From NCBI GenBank assembly GCA_003513495.1, contig DOPM01000042.1, positions 1 through 59,124 of the forward strand: a stretch of 59,124 nt of DNA, in the 5' to 3' direction. Positions 1 through 8,035 of the stretch are shown here, one piece after another. Made by a program: the position numbers and the translations under genes. The notes under the pieces are model-generated. The model ran no database searches and was not told the origin of the DNA. It was given only the letters and a program-made list of their open reading frames with translations. Every line of letters begins with the position of its first letter. The stretch's first letter is position 1. This DNA is from Desulfosporosinus sp. (GTDB taxonomy: Bacteria > Bacillota > Desulfitobacteriia > Desulfitobacteriales > Desulfitobacteriaceae).

Positions 1-315
1 ACTTTCGTCACACTGCAGGAGTAAGCGTTACGGGACGCAGTGTGGCGAAAAGCTCATTCCTTCGCCACAAGTGTTCCTTTGTGGTGGGTGGCTCGGCGAT
101 AGTCTCCACCGAAGACTTTTTCGTATCGCCAGGTAAACAAGCGAAGGACCTATCTCTTTGATATGCTCCCCCTATGGTAGAGAGGTTGAATAAAGAAAGC
201 CTACTACCAAGGGGGAGTGTTTTTTAATGTTAAAAAGATTTAAAAAGGAAAATTGTTCCATAACGGACATCGCGTGAATAGTATACACTATCTCTTAACA
301 AAGGAGGAAATGCAA
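1..315. other. Non-coding stretch with inverted repeats
   Basis: No convincing gene. Positions 4-50 hold an inverted repeat (arms near 4-16 and 38-50, one G-T mismatch). The following 100 bases contain GC-richer short complementary segments (CGCCACAA / TTGTGGTG). A strong terminator lies at 165-225. The minus strand reads open for about 40 codons across 30-165, but with repeat-like composition and no start or ribosome binding site, so I treat it as non-coding or repeat-derived. Confidence 0.4.
165..225 (+). terminator. Rho-independent terminator
   Basis: Complementary arms CTCCCCCTATGGTAG and CTACTACCAAGGGGGAG flank a loop of about 25 nt and are followed by a run of T. It probably ends a transcript that starts upstream of the window. 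Confidence 0.7.
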
Positions 316-426
316 ATGGCATTTGGCGGTGTTGATGGAGCAGCTTGTGGTCATGGCCTTGGCGCAGGAATTGCAGCGGTTGTTGTAATTATTCTTTTGC
401 TTATCGCAATGGGAATCGTATTCTAA
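316..426 (+). CDS. YjcZ-like glycine-rich mini membrane protein (copy 1)
   Basis: A 36-residue protein beginning MAFGGVDGAACGHGLG and ending in one hydrophobic helix (about residues 18-36: AGIAAVVVIILLLIAMGIVF). A perfect AAGGAGG site lies 8 nt before the ATG. Size, the Gly-rich head and the single C-terminal membrane helix fit the YjcZ/tiny-TM family of sporulation-associated proteins in Bacilli and Clostridia, whose molecular role is unknown. It sits 21 nt before a second gene of the same design, so the two are probably co-transcribed up to the hairpin at 586-627. The family call is by pattern, not by search. Confidence 0.75.
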   Translation: MAFGGVDGAACGHGLGAGIAAVVVIILLLIAMGIVF

Positions 427-447
427 TTAGAAAGGAGGAAATCATAA

Positions 448-573
448 ATGTACGGATATGGTGGTGCAGGGTATGGCGGCGTTTGTGGCTGTCCTAGCGG
501 TGGAAACTATGCCGGCGCGGGGATAATTGCAATTGCAATTTTAATTCTTATCGCTTTAGGAGTTATTTTCTAG
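448..573 (+). CDS. YjcZ-like glycine-rich mini membrane protein (copy 2)
   Basis: A 41-residue protein with a Gly/Tyr-rich head (MYGYGGAGYGGVCGCPSGG, including a CGC motif) and a C-terminal hydrophobic helix from about residue 23 (AGAGIIAIAILILIALGVIF). An AAAGGAGG site precedes the ATG by 8 nt. It shares architecture with the preceding gene but has a longer, more YjcZ-typical GYG head, so the pair looks like a diverged tandem duplication. Homologues are linked to sporulation or the spore surface; no biochemical role is known. The gene is followed directly by a terminator. Confidence 0.8.
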   Translation: MYGYGGAGYGGVCGCPSGGNYAGAGIIAIAILILIALGVIF

Positions 574-585
574 AAATTGAGTCAT

Positions 586-627
586 AGAGGCTATCGCCAA
601 ATTGGTGGTAGCCTCTAAATATTTTTA
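586..627 (+). terminator. Rho-independent terminator after the YjcZ-like pair
   Basis: Stem AGAGGCTATCGCCA / TGGTGGTAGCCTCT with two G-U pairs and a short loop, followed by an AT-rich T tract. Confidence 0.75.
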
Positions 628-814
628 TGTAGAAAGCGATTCATCGACATGAAGACTTCCAAAGGTTATGGGACTTGGGAAGCTTTGATACTGAAGAATC
701 CGTCAGGGGAGTTGCGAAGGAGCAAAAACACAAATAACTGAATAGTAATAATATAAAGAAAATTTGAATAAGTCTATACTATTATCAAGAGAAATGTGCT
801 AGAATATGTAAAAA

Positions 815-832
815 TGAATGACTAAACATTCA
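815..832 (+). promoter_or_regulatory. FadR-type (TetR family) operator
   Basis: TGAATGACTAAACATTCA is a palindrome with perfect 6-bp arms. It agrees at 17 of 18 positions with the Bacillus subtilis FadR consensus TGAATGAMTANTCATTCA. It lies just downstream of a plausible -10 (TAGAAT, 800-805) and 26 bp before the acyl-CoA ligase start, a repression position. The matching regulator gene is not in the window. Confidence 0.7.
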
Positions 833-857
833 ATAAGTCAACAAGGGGGATTGAAAT

Positions 858-2549
858 ATGGGATTAACTTCAGAGAGACCCTGGTTTCGTTTTTATGAAT
901 CGAATGTTCGTAGACAATTACAAATTCCACAACTCACTCTAGTAGATGTATTTAAGCAAACAAAGTTAAAGTATCCAAATAACCCTGCACTTATTTTTGG
1001 GGGAAAGACAACTACGTACAGTGAGATGGATACTCTTATTGAACGCATGGCAAAGGCACTCATCAAAAGGGGAGTAAAAACAGGGGATCGCATCTCAATA
1101 TATATGCCTAATAGCGCTAACTGGGTAATATCATTTTTTGCAATCCAAAGAATAGGGGCTATCGTTGTCCAGACGAATCCACTCTATGTTGAAAGTGAAC
1201 TTAAAGCGTTGTTACAAGATTCTGGGGCCATTGGAATAGTTTCTATACCACAACTATTGCCTCGTATTGCTCCAGTTCAAAAAGAAATAGGACTTAAATT
1301 AATTGCCTTAGACTACTTAAGTGGATTTTCAGGGTTAGCCGGTTTGGGTTTAGCGGATAACCCTGAATACATGGATCTCGAGGAACAACTTTCTGATCTT
1401 AGTTTAGACGAATTAGAGTCCCCGCCTTTTGTAAGCAATTCGAAAGATATTGCAGTATTGCAGTACACAGGAGGGACAACTGGGACGGCCAAAGGAGTTA
1501 TGTTAACTCATCATAACCTAGTGGCCAATGCATTCCAAGCTTGGGAATGGATTGTGGGTCATGAGGGGAAGGAAAGAATTCTAACTGTTTTGCCCTTGTT
1601 CCATATTTACGCTTTGACAGCTTGTATGAATTTTTCAATACTATCCGGAGGGGCTATGATTATTTTGCCTAGATTTGATGTCGATGCCGTCCTCCAACAC
1701 ATCAACGATTATGAACCAACATTCTTTCCCGGTGCCCCAACTATGTATGTTGCGGTCATTAATCATCCAAAGATAAAGGATTATAAAGTATCATCAATTC
1801 GGTGCTGTCTAAGTGGCTCGGCCCCGCTTCCTAAAGAAGTGGCAATCCGTTTCGGGGAACTAACGGGTGGGAGGTTGGTAGAGGCTTATGGTTTATCGGA
1901 AGCATCCCCAGCAACCCACCTAAATCCGATCTTCAATTCTCGAGTAGGCTCAATCGGTGTCCCGGCTCCGAATACAGACGCTAAAATTATGGACTTAGAG
2001 ACAGGGCAAAAGGAACTCCCACCAAGAGAGATTGGGGAATTGGTGGTTAAAGGAGATCAGGTTATGCTAGGGTACTGGCAAAAACCTGAAGAAACTACAG
2101 CTGTTTTAAAGGATGGATGGCTTTACACTGGAGATATCGCATATAAAGACGAAGATGGGTTTTTCTATATTGTTGATCGAAAGAAGGACATGATCATCAC
2201 TGGAGGTTATAATGTCTATCCACGCGATGTTGAGGAAGTCCTCTATACTCATCCTGCCGTGAGGGAAGCAGTGTGCGCCGGAATTAGTAACCCTTATTGG
2301 GGAGAGATGGTTAAAGCCTATGTCGTTCTTAAAGAAGGAACTAGTGTTACGGAAGAGGACATCCTGAAGTATTGTAAAGATAAGCTGGCAGTGTATAAAA
2401 TTCCGAAGATGGTTGAGTTTCGAGAGAGTTTGCCTAAGACAGCCGTTGGCAAAGTGTTGCGACGTTATTTAGTCGACGAAGAGCGAGAAAAAATGTTGCA
2501 ACAAGAAAAGGATGCGACAGTACAGGTGGCTGCGGGGAGCTCGCAATAA
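858..2549 (+). CDS. fadD: Long-chain fatty-acid--CoA ligase
   Basis: Activates a fatty acid to acyl-CoA through an acyl-adenylate, consuming ATP. The 563 residues are normal for the LcfA/FadD group. The AMP-binding P-loop YTGGTTGTAKG lies near residues 203-213. The FACS signature region with DGWLYTGDIA is near residue 419. The C-terminal catalytic lysine motif PKTAVGKVLRR is near residue 525. There is no signal peptide; these enzymes are cytoplasmic or peripheral to the membrane. The start ATG follows AAGGGGG. The gene stands alone behind a FadR-type operator, which supports a role in fatty-acid degradation or uptake. Exact chain-length preference cannot be read from sequence. Confidence 0.93.
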   Translation: MGLTSERPWFRFYESNVRRQLQIPQLTLVDVFKQTKLKYPNNPALIFGGKTTTYSEMDTLIERMAKALIKRGVKTGDRISIYMPNSANWVISFFAIQRIGAIVVQTNPLYVESELKALLQDSGAIGIVSIPQLLPRIAPVQKEIGLKLIALDYLSGFSGLAGLGLADNPEYMDLEEQLSDLSLDELESPPFVSNSKDIAVLQYTGGTTGTAKGVMLTHHNLVANAFQAWEWIVGHEGKERILTVLPLFHIYALTACMNFSILSGGAMIILPRFDVDAVLQHINDYEPTFFPGAPTMYVAVINHPKIKDYKVSSIRCCLSGSAPLPKEVAIRFGELTGGRLVEAYGLSEASPATHLNPIFNSRVGSIGVPAPNTDAKIMDLETGQKELPPREIGELVVKGDQVMLGYWQKPEETTAVLKDGWLYTGDIAYKDEDGFFYIVDRKKDMIITGGYNVYPRDVEEVLYTHPAVREAVCAGISNPYWGEMVKAYVVLKEGTSVTEEDILKYCKDKLAVYKIPKMVEFRESLPKTAVGKVLRRYLVDEEREKMLQQEKDATVQVAAGSSQ

Positions 2550-2676
2550 GTTATTTTACTAAAATGTAATTATCAATGTTCGAATGAAAATATAAATGGC
2601 TGCAAAAAAGGCTTTAATGTAACTGAATTACAGGTGTCTTTGCGTTGTCCCAAGTCATTGTAAGTAAGTTTTACGT

Positions 2677-2719
2677 AAAAAATCACAGTGTTAACAATTC
2701 GTTGACACCGTGATTTTTT
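2677..2719. terminator. Bidirectional terminator between convergent genes
   Basis: Stem AAAAAATCACAGTGTTAAC / GTTGACACCGTGATTTTTT with a 5-nt loop. A on one flank and T on the other give a U tail in both directions. It serves the acyl-CoA ligase (plus) and the CNNM/CBS gene (minus). Confidence 0.85.
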
Positions 2720-2731
2720 ATCTTTGCCGGT

Positions 2732-4024
2732 TCACTTTTTTATAACTTCTAAATAATGAAGCTGATGCCCTTCTTTTTGGTGCACTTTAAATGTGTATCC
2801 ATCGATTTCAAAATCAGACCCTGTCTCTGCTTCGATGTTTTGAGTCAAGAACCACCCACCTATGGTATCAACATCTTTGTGGGCAAAATCTGTACCTAGC
2901 AAATTATTAACATCCTCAATGAGTAATTTAGAGTCTAGGATATAATGATCTTCATTTATTTTTTGAATCTCCGGTACTTCGTCTTCGTCAAATTCATCTC
3001 TAATTTCACCAACAATTTCCTCAAGTATATCTTCAACTGTGACTAAACCGGAAGTACCACCGTATTCATCCATTAAGATGGCGATATGGGTGCGTTCTTT
3101 TTGCATTTTTACAAGCAAGTCATGAATAGGGATGGTTTCCATAACATGGATAACAGGATTAATGAAGCCCTCTAAATTCATGTCGTCCTGGTTTATCCTA
3201 CTTATGAGATTGGCAGTTAGAAATTCTTTAACATTTATGAAACCTCGAATATTGTCTTTGTCTCCATCTAAAACAGGATAACGTGTATAATTTTCTGTTT
3301 GGATAATATTAAGAATGTCCTTAAAGGTATCATCAATAGAAATAGTAACAATTTCTGTACGCGGAACCATGATTTCCTTTGCAATTCTTTCATCGAACTC
3401 AAAAATGTTGTTCATGTATCTTAATTCGTTTTTATTGATCTCCCCGCTTTTAAAACTTTCGGTTAGCAAAATCCGAAGTTCTTCTTCAGAATGTGCTATT
3501 TCATGTTCTGATGCTGGCTTTAATCCAAATAGGCCAACAAGAACACGTGCTGCCCCATTTAAAAACCAAATGAATGGATACATTATTTTGTAAAACCAGA
3601 TAATAGGTACTGCAAAGGCTAAAGTAACGGCTTCTGCTTTTTGAATGGCAACCGTTTTGGGTGCAAGTTCACCAACCACAACATGTAGGAAGGTTACTAA
3701 AGTAAATGCAATACCAAATGATAATAAATGTGTAATTGATTGACTTAATTCAAAATACACAAACAACGGATACAACAGATCTTCAACTGTAGGTTCACCA
3801 AGCCAGCCTAAACCTAACGCGGTAATTGTGATTCCAAGTTGGCAGGCTGATAAATACTCATCTAAATGAGTTACGACTCTCTTAGCAGCCTCTGCTCCTT
3901 TTTTTCCTTCAGAAATAAGCTGATCAATTCTGGAAACACGGATTTTTACAATGGCAAATTCAGTTGCTACAAAAAAAGCGGTTAATACAATTAATAGAGC
4001 AATCGATAATAAATTAATATTCAT
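2732..4024 (-). CDS. CNNM/CBS-domain membrane protein (hemolysin C / CorC-like)
   Basis: A 430-residue member of the UPF0053/TlyC family. An N-terminal DUF21 (CNNM) membrane domain with about four hydrophobic helices spans residues 1-190. A pair of CBS domains follows at about 205-330 (MVPRTEIVTI, RTHIAILMDEYGGTSGLVT), then a CorC_HlyC domain to the end. Family members are implicated in Mg2+/cation export or resistance; the hemolysin name is historical. The main start is ATG at 4024 (or TTG at 4027), but no SD lies close to it. The nearest strong SD (AGGAGGTG) drives a five-codon in-frame mini-ORF (4037-4054) just upstream. Monocistronic and convergent with the acyl-CoA ligase. Confidence 0.88.
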   Translation of the reverse strand: MNINLLSIALLIVLTAFFVATEFAIVKIRVSRIDQLISEGKKGAEAAKRVVTHLDEYLSACQLGITITALGLGWLGEPTVEDLLYPLFVYFELSQSITHLLSFGIAFTLVTFLHVVVGELAPKTVAIQKAEAVTLAFAVPIIWFYKIMYPFIWFLNGAARVLVGLFGLKPASEHEIAHSEEELRILLTESFKSGEINKNELRYMNNIFEFDERIAKEIMVPRTEIVTISIDDTFKDILNIIQTENYTRYPVLDGDKDNIRGFINVKEFLTANLISRINQDDMNLEGFINPVIHVMETIPIHDLLVKMQKERTHIAILMDEYGGTSGLVTVEDILEEIVGEIRDEFDEDEVPEIQKINEDHYILDSKLLIEDVNNLLGTDFAHKDVDTIGGWFLTQNIEAETGSDFEIDGYTFKVHQKEGHQLHYLEVIKK

Positions 4025-4036
4025 CAAAGAGTAATC

Positions 4037-4054
4037 TTACTTGGAGTAAGACAT
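4037..4054 (-). other. Five-codon leader ORF (MSYSK) with strong SD
   Basis: On the minus strand AGGAGGTGT is followed immediately by ATG TCT TAC TCC AAG TAA. This mini-ORF is in the same frame as the downstream CNNM gene and ends 12 nt before its ATG, which has no SD of its own. It may serve translational coupling by re-initiation, or mark an N-terminal nonsense mutation. No experimental support. Confidence 0.4.
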
Positions 4055-4675
4055 ACACCTCCTAAAAATTATTTATAGCTTTCTACATAAAGCTAATACA
4101 GCTGGATTAGCACTTTTAAACTTGTTCTATAAAATCCTATCAGAGGGCATTTAAGTTTCTCTCAAAATACAAATGGAAAAGTAATTACCTAAAAGGATAC
4201 TACAGCTATAGCTGATAAAAGTATTATGCCAATACCTGTTATTAGTATGCCCAACCTCACGGAGCACTTCCAGCAACCAATAGGGAAGGATACTTATTAA
4301 AGTTATTCTAATCACAAAACTCTTAACTTCATTTAAGACATTCTCACCTTCTATCCAAGATTCCGCTAATTCTATTGATGATGTTACCTGAATTATTCAT
4401 GAAGGAGTTCGTAATTCGATAATCAATGAAAAGGCAATTAAATACTTTTCTAAGAATGTGCAGTAGCTATTTCGATGTAAACAAAAAGCTTAAACAAAGG
4501 AATACTAAGTATAACATAGCAAGTGAGGAAGACCAAATTTATCTAGTCTTCCTCTTTGAGCTTCTAGAACTCCTTAACGAAACCCGTAGCCTTATGGGAG
4601 ATACCTGCTTTTCATTAACTTGTTTTAGGAACAAGAACTTATTCAGGTTAAGCTGATATTGTATACCAGAGATAA
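4055..4675. other. Long AT-rich gap with a possible minus-strand gene relic
   Basis: No intact gene is convincing. On the minus strand, frames in 4145-4400 read as protein-like sequence: one frame gives SSIELAESWIEGENVLNEVK and then ISILPYWLLEVL. Another frame, at 4189-4260, gives the hydrophobic peptide VRLGILITGIGIILLSAIAV. There is no start codon with an SD, so this may be a frameshifted small membrane-protein gene. On the plus strand a perfect 9-bp hairpin (GAGGAAGAC / GTCTTCCTC, 4525-4554) followed by TTTGAG could be a weak terminator. A 76-codon plus-strand reading frame over 4426-4656 spans that hairpin and lacks an SD. Confidence 0.3.
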
Positions 4676-4813
4676 TCACTTCTTAGATCTTAAGGCTTCT
4701 TCTTTTGATAATCCATGCCCGTCTCTGGAATCCATGCTGGGTTGATCTTCCGGTCGAGATGGAATTGGCTTAGTGCTAGGGTTTGCATTTCTTTCCGGAA
4801 ATTTCTTAATCAC
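4676..4813 (-). CDS. Small hydrophilic protein, 45 aa, unrecognised
   Basis: GTG start (4813) preceded by AAGGAG with 10-nt spacing. The product begins VIKKFPERNANPSTKP, is proline- and charge-rich with no hydrophobic stretch, and ends KEEALRSKK. It is too short for automatic gene finders. Composition (K, D/E, S, P, no Cys) resembles small basic spore or DNA-associated proteins, and its ending GLSKEEALRSKK looks like a folded helix rather than random sequence. It stands alone between the CNNM gene and nrdR. I do not recognise a family; existence of the gene is supported by SD plus codon pattern only. Confidence 0.55.
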   Translation of the reverse strand: MIKKFPERNANPSTKPIPSRPEDQPSMDSRDGHGLSKEEALRSKK

Positions 4814-5004
4814 AGTTATGTCACTCCTTCCTAAGATAAGCAGTTATGTTATATGAACAAAGGTATTCTGCCCTTTTTGTTCAAGGAATACTACTTTCTA
4901 AATAATTAAAACTAGTGTTAAGCAAAAAATGAAGGAAGAAAACGATAGTGAACAGAAATCAGCGAAGGAAAAGAAGAACAAGCTAAATAAGGCCCATAGG
5001 ACTA

Positions 5005-5033
5005 TTGACACACAACATATAGTATGATTAAAT
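5005..5033 (+). promoter_or_regulatory. Promoter of nrdR-nrdJ
   Basis: A consensus -35 TTGACA (5005-5010) with 17-bp spacing to TTAAAT (5028-5033, 4 of 6 matches). The first NrdR box overlaps the -35/spacer region, consistent with NrdR blocking RNA polymerase. Confidence 0.55.
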
Positions 5034-5057
5034 TCAATAGGACACTATATGTTGGGG
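5010..5057 (+). promoter_or_regulatory. Tandem NrdR boxes
   Basis: ACACAACATATAGTAT (5010-5025) and ACACTATATGTTGGGG (5042-5057) both resemble the NrdR box consensus acaCwATATATwGtgt. Their starts are 32 bp apart, about three helical turns, as expected for paired NrdR sites. They show that nrdR starts downstream at 5066 and that the operon is autoregulated. Confidence 0.8.
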
Positions 5058-5065
5058 GTGGTACT

Positions 5066-5557
5066 ATGCATTGTCCATTCTGCGGAAACGAGGACACAAA
5101 AGTTCACGATTCTCGTCAAGTTGAAGAAGGAACTGCGGTCCGTAGACGCAGGGAATGTGAACGCTGTTCGCGGCGATTTACCACCTTTGAAAAATTTGAG
5201 GATTCTCCCCTCATCGTTGTAAAAAAAGAGGGGCGGCGCGAAGGTTTTTCTCGCTCTAAAATGATGGCAGGCATGCTCAGAGCTTGCGAAAAACGACCGA
5301 TTTCTATTGAAGAAATCGAGAATGCATCCTTTGCCATTGAAAAGAGACTGCGTAATCGCCATGAGCGAGAGGTGTCTAGTTCCGAAGTTGGGGAAGCAGT
5401 GCTGGAGCAATTATTTAAAATGGACGAAGTTGCCTACATACGTTTTGCTTCTGTCTATCGCCAGTTTCAAGACATCCAGCGCTTTATGGAAGAGTTACAT
5501 GAACTTATCGAAAAGCGGGGTATAATTGAAAAAAAGAATAGTGTAAGTAGTGATTAA
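5066..5557 (+). CDS. nrdR: Transcriptional repressor NrdR
   Basis: A 163-residue ATP/dATP-sensing repressor of ribonucleotide reductase genes. The N-terminal zinc ribbon reads MHCPFCGNEDTKVHDSR, with the second pair CERCSRRFTTFE near residue 30. The ATP-cone domain follows (about residues 49-139, starting PLIVVKKEGRREGFSRSKM). I choose ATG 5066 because NrdR proteins begin directly with M-[HKR]-CPFC and because the upstream in-frame codons overlap the NrdR boxes. It is the first gene of an operon with nrdJ, 19 nt downstream, which it presumably regulates together with itself. Confidence 0.96.
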   Translation: MHCPFCGNEDTKVHDSRQVEEGTAVRRRRECERCSRRFTTFEKFEDSPLIVVKKEGRREGFSRSKMMAGMLRACEKRPISIEEIENASFAIEKRLRNRHEREVSSSEVGEAVLEQLFKMDEVAYIRFASVYRQFQDIQRFMEELHELIEKRGIIEKKNSVSSD

Positions 5558-5576
5558 GGAAAGTTGGGGATAAGAG

Positions 5577-7985
5577 TTGAGTTTCGAAGGACAAGCACCA
5601 AAAACCTGGCCAAAAGTTGATTTAACGCCTAATGCACGAGTTGTATTGGCTAGAAGGTATTTAAAACAAGAAAATGGGCAAGTAATTGAAACTGCGGAAG
5701 ATATGATTTATCGAGTAGCTAGTGTAGTTGCAAGTATTGAAAAGGATCTATATGGGAAAGGCAAGGAAGAAACACAATCCTTGACTAAAGAATTTTACAC
5801 CATGATGGCGAATCTCGAGTTCATGCCAAACTCGCCTACATTGATGAATGCCGGGCGAGATCTCGGCCAATTGAGCGCTTGCTTTGTGTTGCCTGTTGAA
5901 GACAGCATGGAAGAAATCTTTGATGCCATAAAAAATGCAGCAATTATTCATAAATCCGGTGGAGGAACTGGTTTCAGTTTTTCTCGTTTACGCCCTAAAA
6001 ACAGCATGGTTCGGTCAACGGGTGGGGTAGCCTCCGGTCCAATTTCATTTATGAAAGTATTTAATTCGGCGACGGAAGCAGTTAAACAAGGTGGCACTCG
6101 ACGGGGAGCCAATATGGGTATTCTCCGTGTGGATCATCCCGATATTATAGATTTTATTCAATGCAAAGAAGATAACAAAGAGATTACAAATTTTAATATC
6201 TCAGTTGGAATTACAGAAGAATTTATGAAAGCCGTTCGAGAAGAGCGTCCTTATGATCTCATAGATCCCCATACTGGAACTGCAGTCGGGCAATTATCTG
6301 CTCCAGAGATCTTTAATAAAATTGTAGATCATGCATGGCAAAACGGAGAGCCTGGAATTGTCTTTCTTGATCGATTAAATGAAGGGAATCCTACCCCACT
6401 GTTAGGGGAAATTGAGGCAACCAATCCTTGCGGGGAGCAACCCTTGCTTCCGAATGAAGCTTGCAACTTAGGCTCGATCAATCTAAAACTAATGGTGATT
6501 GAAAGAGACGGAAAAATGGTCATTAATTGGGAGAGATTGAGTCAAGTCACCCGATTATCCGTCCGTTTCTTGGACAACGTCATTGATGCCAATCAGTATC
6601 CGTTGCAAATTATCGATGACGTGGTAAAAGGAAATCGTAAAATTGGACTTGGAGTCATGGGATTTGCAGATATGCTCATTTTACTACAGACCTCGTACTC
6701 GACTGAAGAAGCCGTTGAATATGCAGAGAAAGTAATGAATTTTATCCAGACAGAAGCCCGCATTGAATCCCAACGCTTAGCTGAAGAAAGGGGAACCTTT
6801 CCGAACTATGAAGGCTCTATCTATGACGGGGTCATGAAACTGCGCAATGCCACCTTGACGACAATTGCTCCGACGGGAACAATTTCCATGATTTGTAGTG
6901 CTTCTAGCGGAGTAGAACCCCTCTTTGCGGTAGCATACACTAAAACCGTGATGGATGGAACAGCTTTAATTGAAGTCAACCCGCTTTTTGAAGCCTTTGC
7001 CAAAGAATTTGGTTTCTATTCTGAAGAACTTATGCGAAAAATTGCGGACATGGGGACTGTCTTAGGCTTGCCTGAAGTTCCTAACTGGGTACAGGAAGTT
7101 TTCACCACAGCTCAAGAGATCGCACCTGAATGGCACATTCGTATTCAGGCTGCTTTTCAGAAATATACGGATAATGCGGTTTCCAAAACCATTAATTTCG
7201 CTAACTCTGCGACACGAGAAGAAATTGCAGAGGCCTATCGATTGGCAGATGAACTGAATTGTAAAGGTTTAACCGTTTATCGTGATGGTAGTCGGGATGA
7301 GCAGGTGCTTTCCACAGGAACTTCAGCGGCACAAGGCGAAACCGAAGAAGCGAGTGAGGAGACCGAACAACGAGGCGAATGGGTTATCCCGAAAACACCG
7401 TTTATTCCAGAAGTGAATACCGTTGTTCCCCGCCCACGTCCGACAACTACCGTAGGGGTTACAGAAAAACTTAAAATCGGTTGTGGTAACCTCTATGTGA
7501 GTGTTAATGCAGACGAAAAAGGAATTTGTGAAGTCTTTACGAATACAGGTCGAGCCGGGGGGTGTTCATCCCAATCCGAGGCAACAGCACGCTTGATTTC
7601 CATTACACTGCGTTCGGGCTTATCCGTGGATGCAATTACTGAGCAGATCAAAGGAATACGCTGCCCAGCTTGTATGCGGAGGGAAGGGGTTAATGTCACG
7701 TCCTGCCCAGATGCAATTGCCCGCGTAATTAGAAAGTATAATGAAGTAGGGATTAATTTTTCGGATGTTCAGAAAAAGGCTAAAGCAACAGCACTAGAGG
7801 CTGAAAGCACCGGTGCCGTTAAGCGAGAAGCTACCCATTCAGAAAAAGTTGCAGAAAAAGTGACAGGGAAAAAGGGCCGGTCTAAAGTCTCCGCTGCAAA
7901 TGCTTGTCCAGAGTGCGGCAAATCAATTAACCATGAAAGCGGCTGTGTAGTATGCACACACTGTGGCTATTCAAAGTGTGGATAA
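5577..7985 (+). CDS. nrdJ: Adenosylcobalamin-dependent (class II) ribonucleotide reductase
   Basis: Reduces ribonucleotides to deoxyribonucleotides using a B12-derived thiyl radical, so it works with or without oxygen. The 802 residues start at a TTG. The barrel contains the active-site motif NPCGEQPLLPNEACNLGS near residue 281, typical of NrdJ/NrdA-like catalytic chains. A TSCPD domain follows (GGCSSQSEATARLISITLR, about 660-735). The protein ends in a zinc-ribbon-like tail with three CxxC/CxxxC elements (CPECGKS, CVVCTHCGYSKCG). No class I beta subunit or class III activase is nearby, as expected for NrdJ. Second gene of the nrdR operon, followed by a terminator. Confidence 0.96.
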   Translation: MSFEGQAPKTWPKVDLTPNARVVLARRYLKQENGQVIETAEDMIYRVASVVASIEKDLYGKGKEETQSLTKEFYTMMANLEFMPNSPTLMNAGRDLGQLSACFVLPVEDSMEEIFDAIKNAAIIHKSGGGTGFSFSRLRPKNSMVRSTGGVASGPISFMKVFNSATEAVKQGGTRRGANMGILRVDHPDIIDFIQCKEDNKEITNFNISVGITEEFMKAVREERPYDLIDPHTGTAVGQLSAPEIFNKIVDHAWQNGEPGIVFLDRLNEGNPTPLLGEIEATNPCGEQPLLPNEACNLGSINLKLMVIERDGKMVINWERLSQVTRLSVRFLDNVIDANQYPLQIIDDVVKGNRKIGLGVMGFADMLILLQTSYSTEEAVEYAEKVMNFIQTEARIESQRLAEERGTFPNYEGSIYDGVMKLRNATLTTIAPTGTISMICSASSGVEPLFAVAYTKTVMDGTALIEVNPLFEAFAKEFGFYSEELMRKIADMGTVLGLPEVPNWVQEVFTTAQEIAPEWHIRIQAAFQKYTDNAVSKTINFANSATREEIAEAYRLADELNCKGLTVYRDGSRDEQVLSTGTSAAQGETEEASEETEQRGEWVIPKTPFIPEVNTVVPRPRPTTTVGVTEKLKIGCGNLYVSVNADEKGICEVFTNTGRAGGCSSQSEATARLISITLRSGLSVDAITEQIKGIRCPACMRREGVNVTSCPDAIARVIRKYNEVGINFSDVQKKAKATALEAESTGAVKREATHSEKVAEKVTGKKGRSKVSAANACPECGKSINHESGCVVCTHCGYSKCG

Positions 7986-7992
7986 AAGGTTT

Positions 7993-8028
7993 AAAATCCG
8001 GATTATGCAAATGCATGTCCGGATTTTT
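7993..8028 (+). terminator. Terminator after nrdJ
   Basis: AAATCCGGA / TCCGGATTTTT hairpin with a 15-nt loop and T tail. It also lies just beyond the 3' end of the convergent gerC gene. Confidence 0.8.
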
Positions 8029-8035
8029 CTCAGTA

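Noticed and set aside
4426..4656. 76-codon plus-strand reading frame in the 4-5 kb gap
   Set aside because: The nearest SD-like sequence is 18 nt from the ATG, the frame spans a perfect hairpin, the composition is AT-biased and the product resembles nothing. Treated as non-coding.
4926..5028. Small plus-strand frame of 32 codons (MKEENDSEQK...) before nrdR
   Set aside because: No SD, and it runs through the nrdR promoter and first NrdR box; Lys/Glu-rich content follows from the A-rich sequence.
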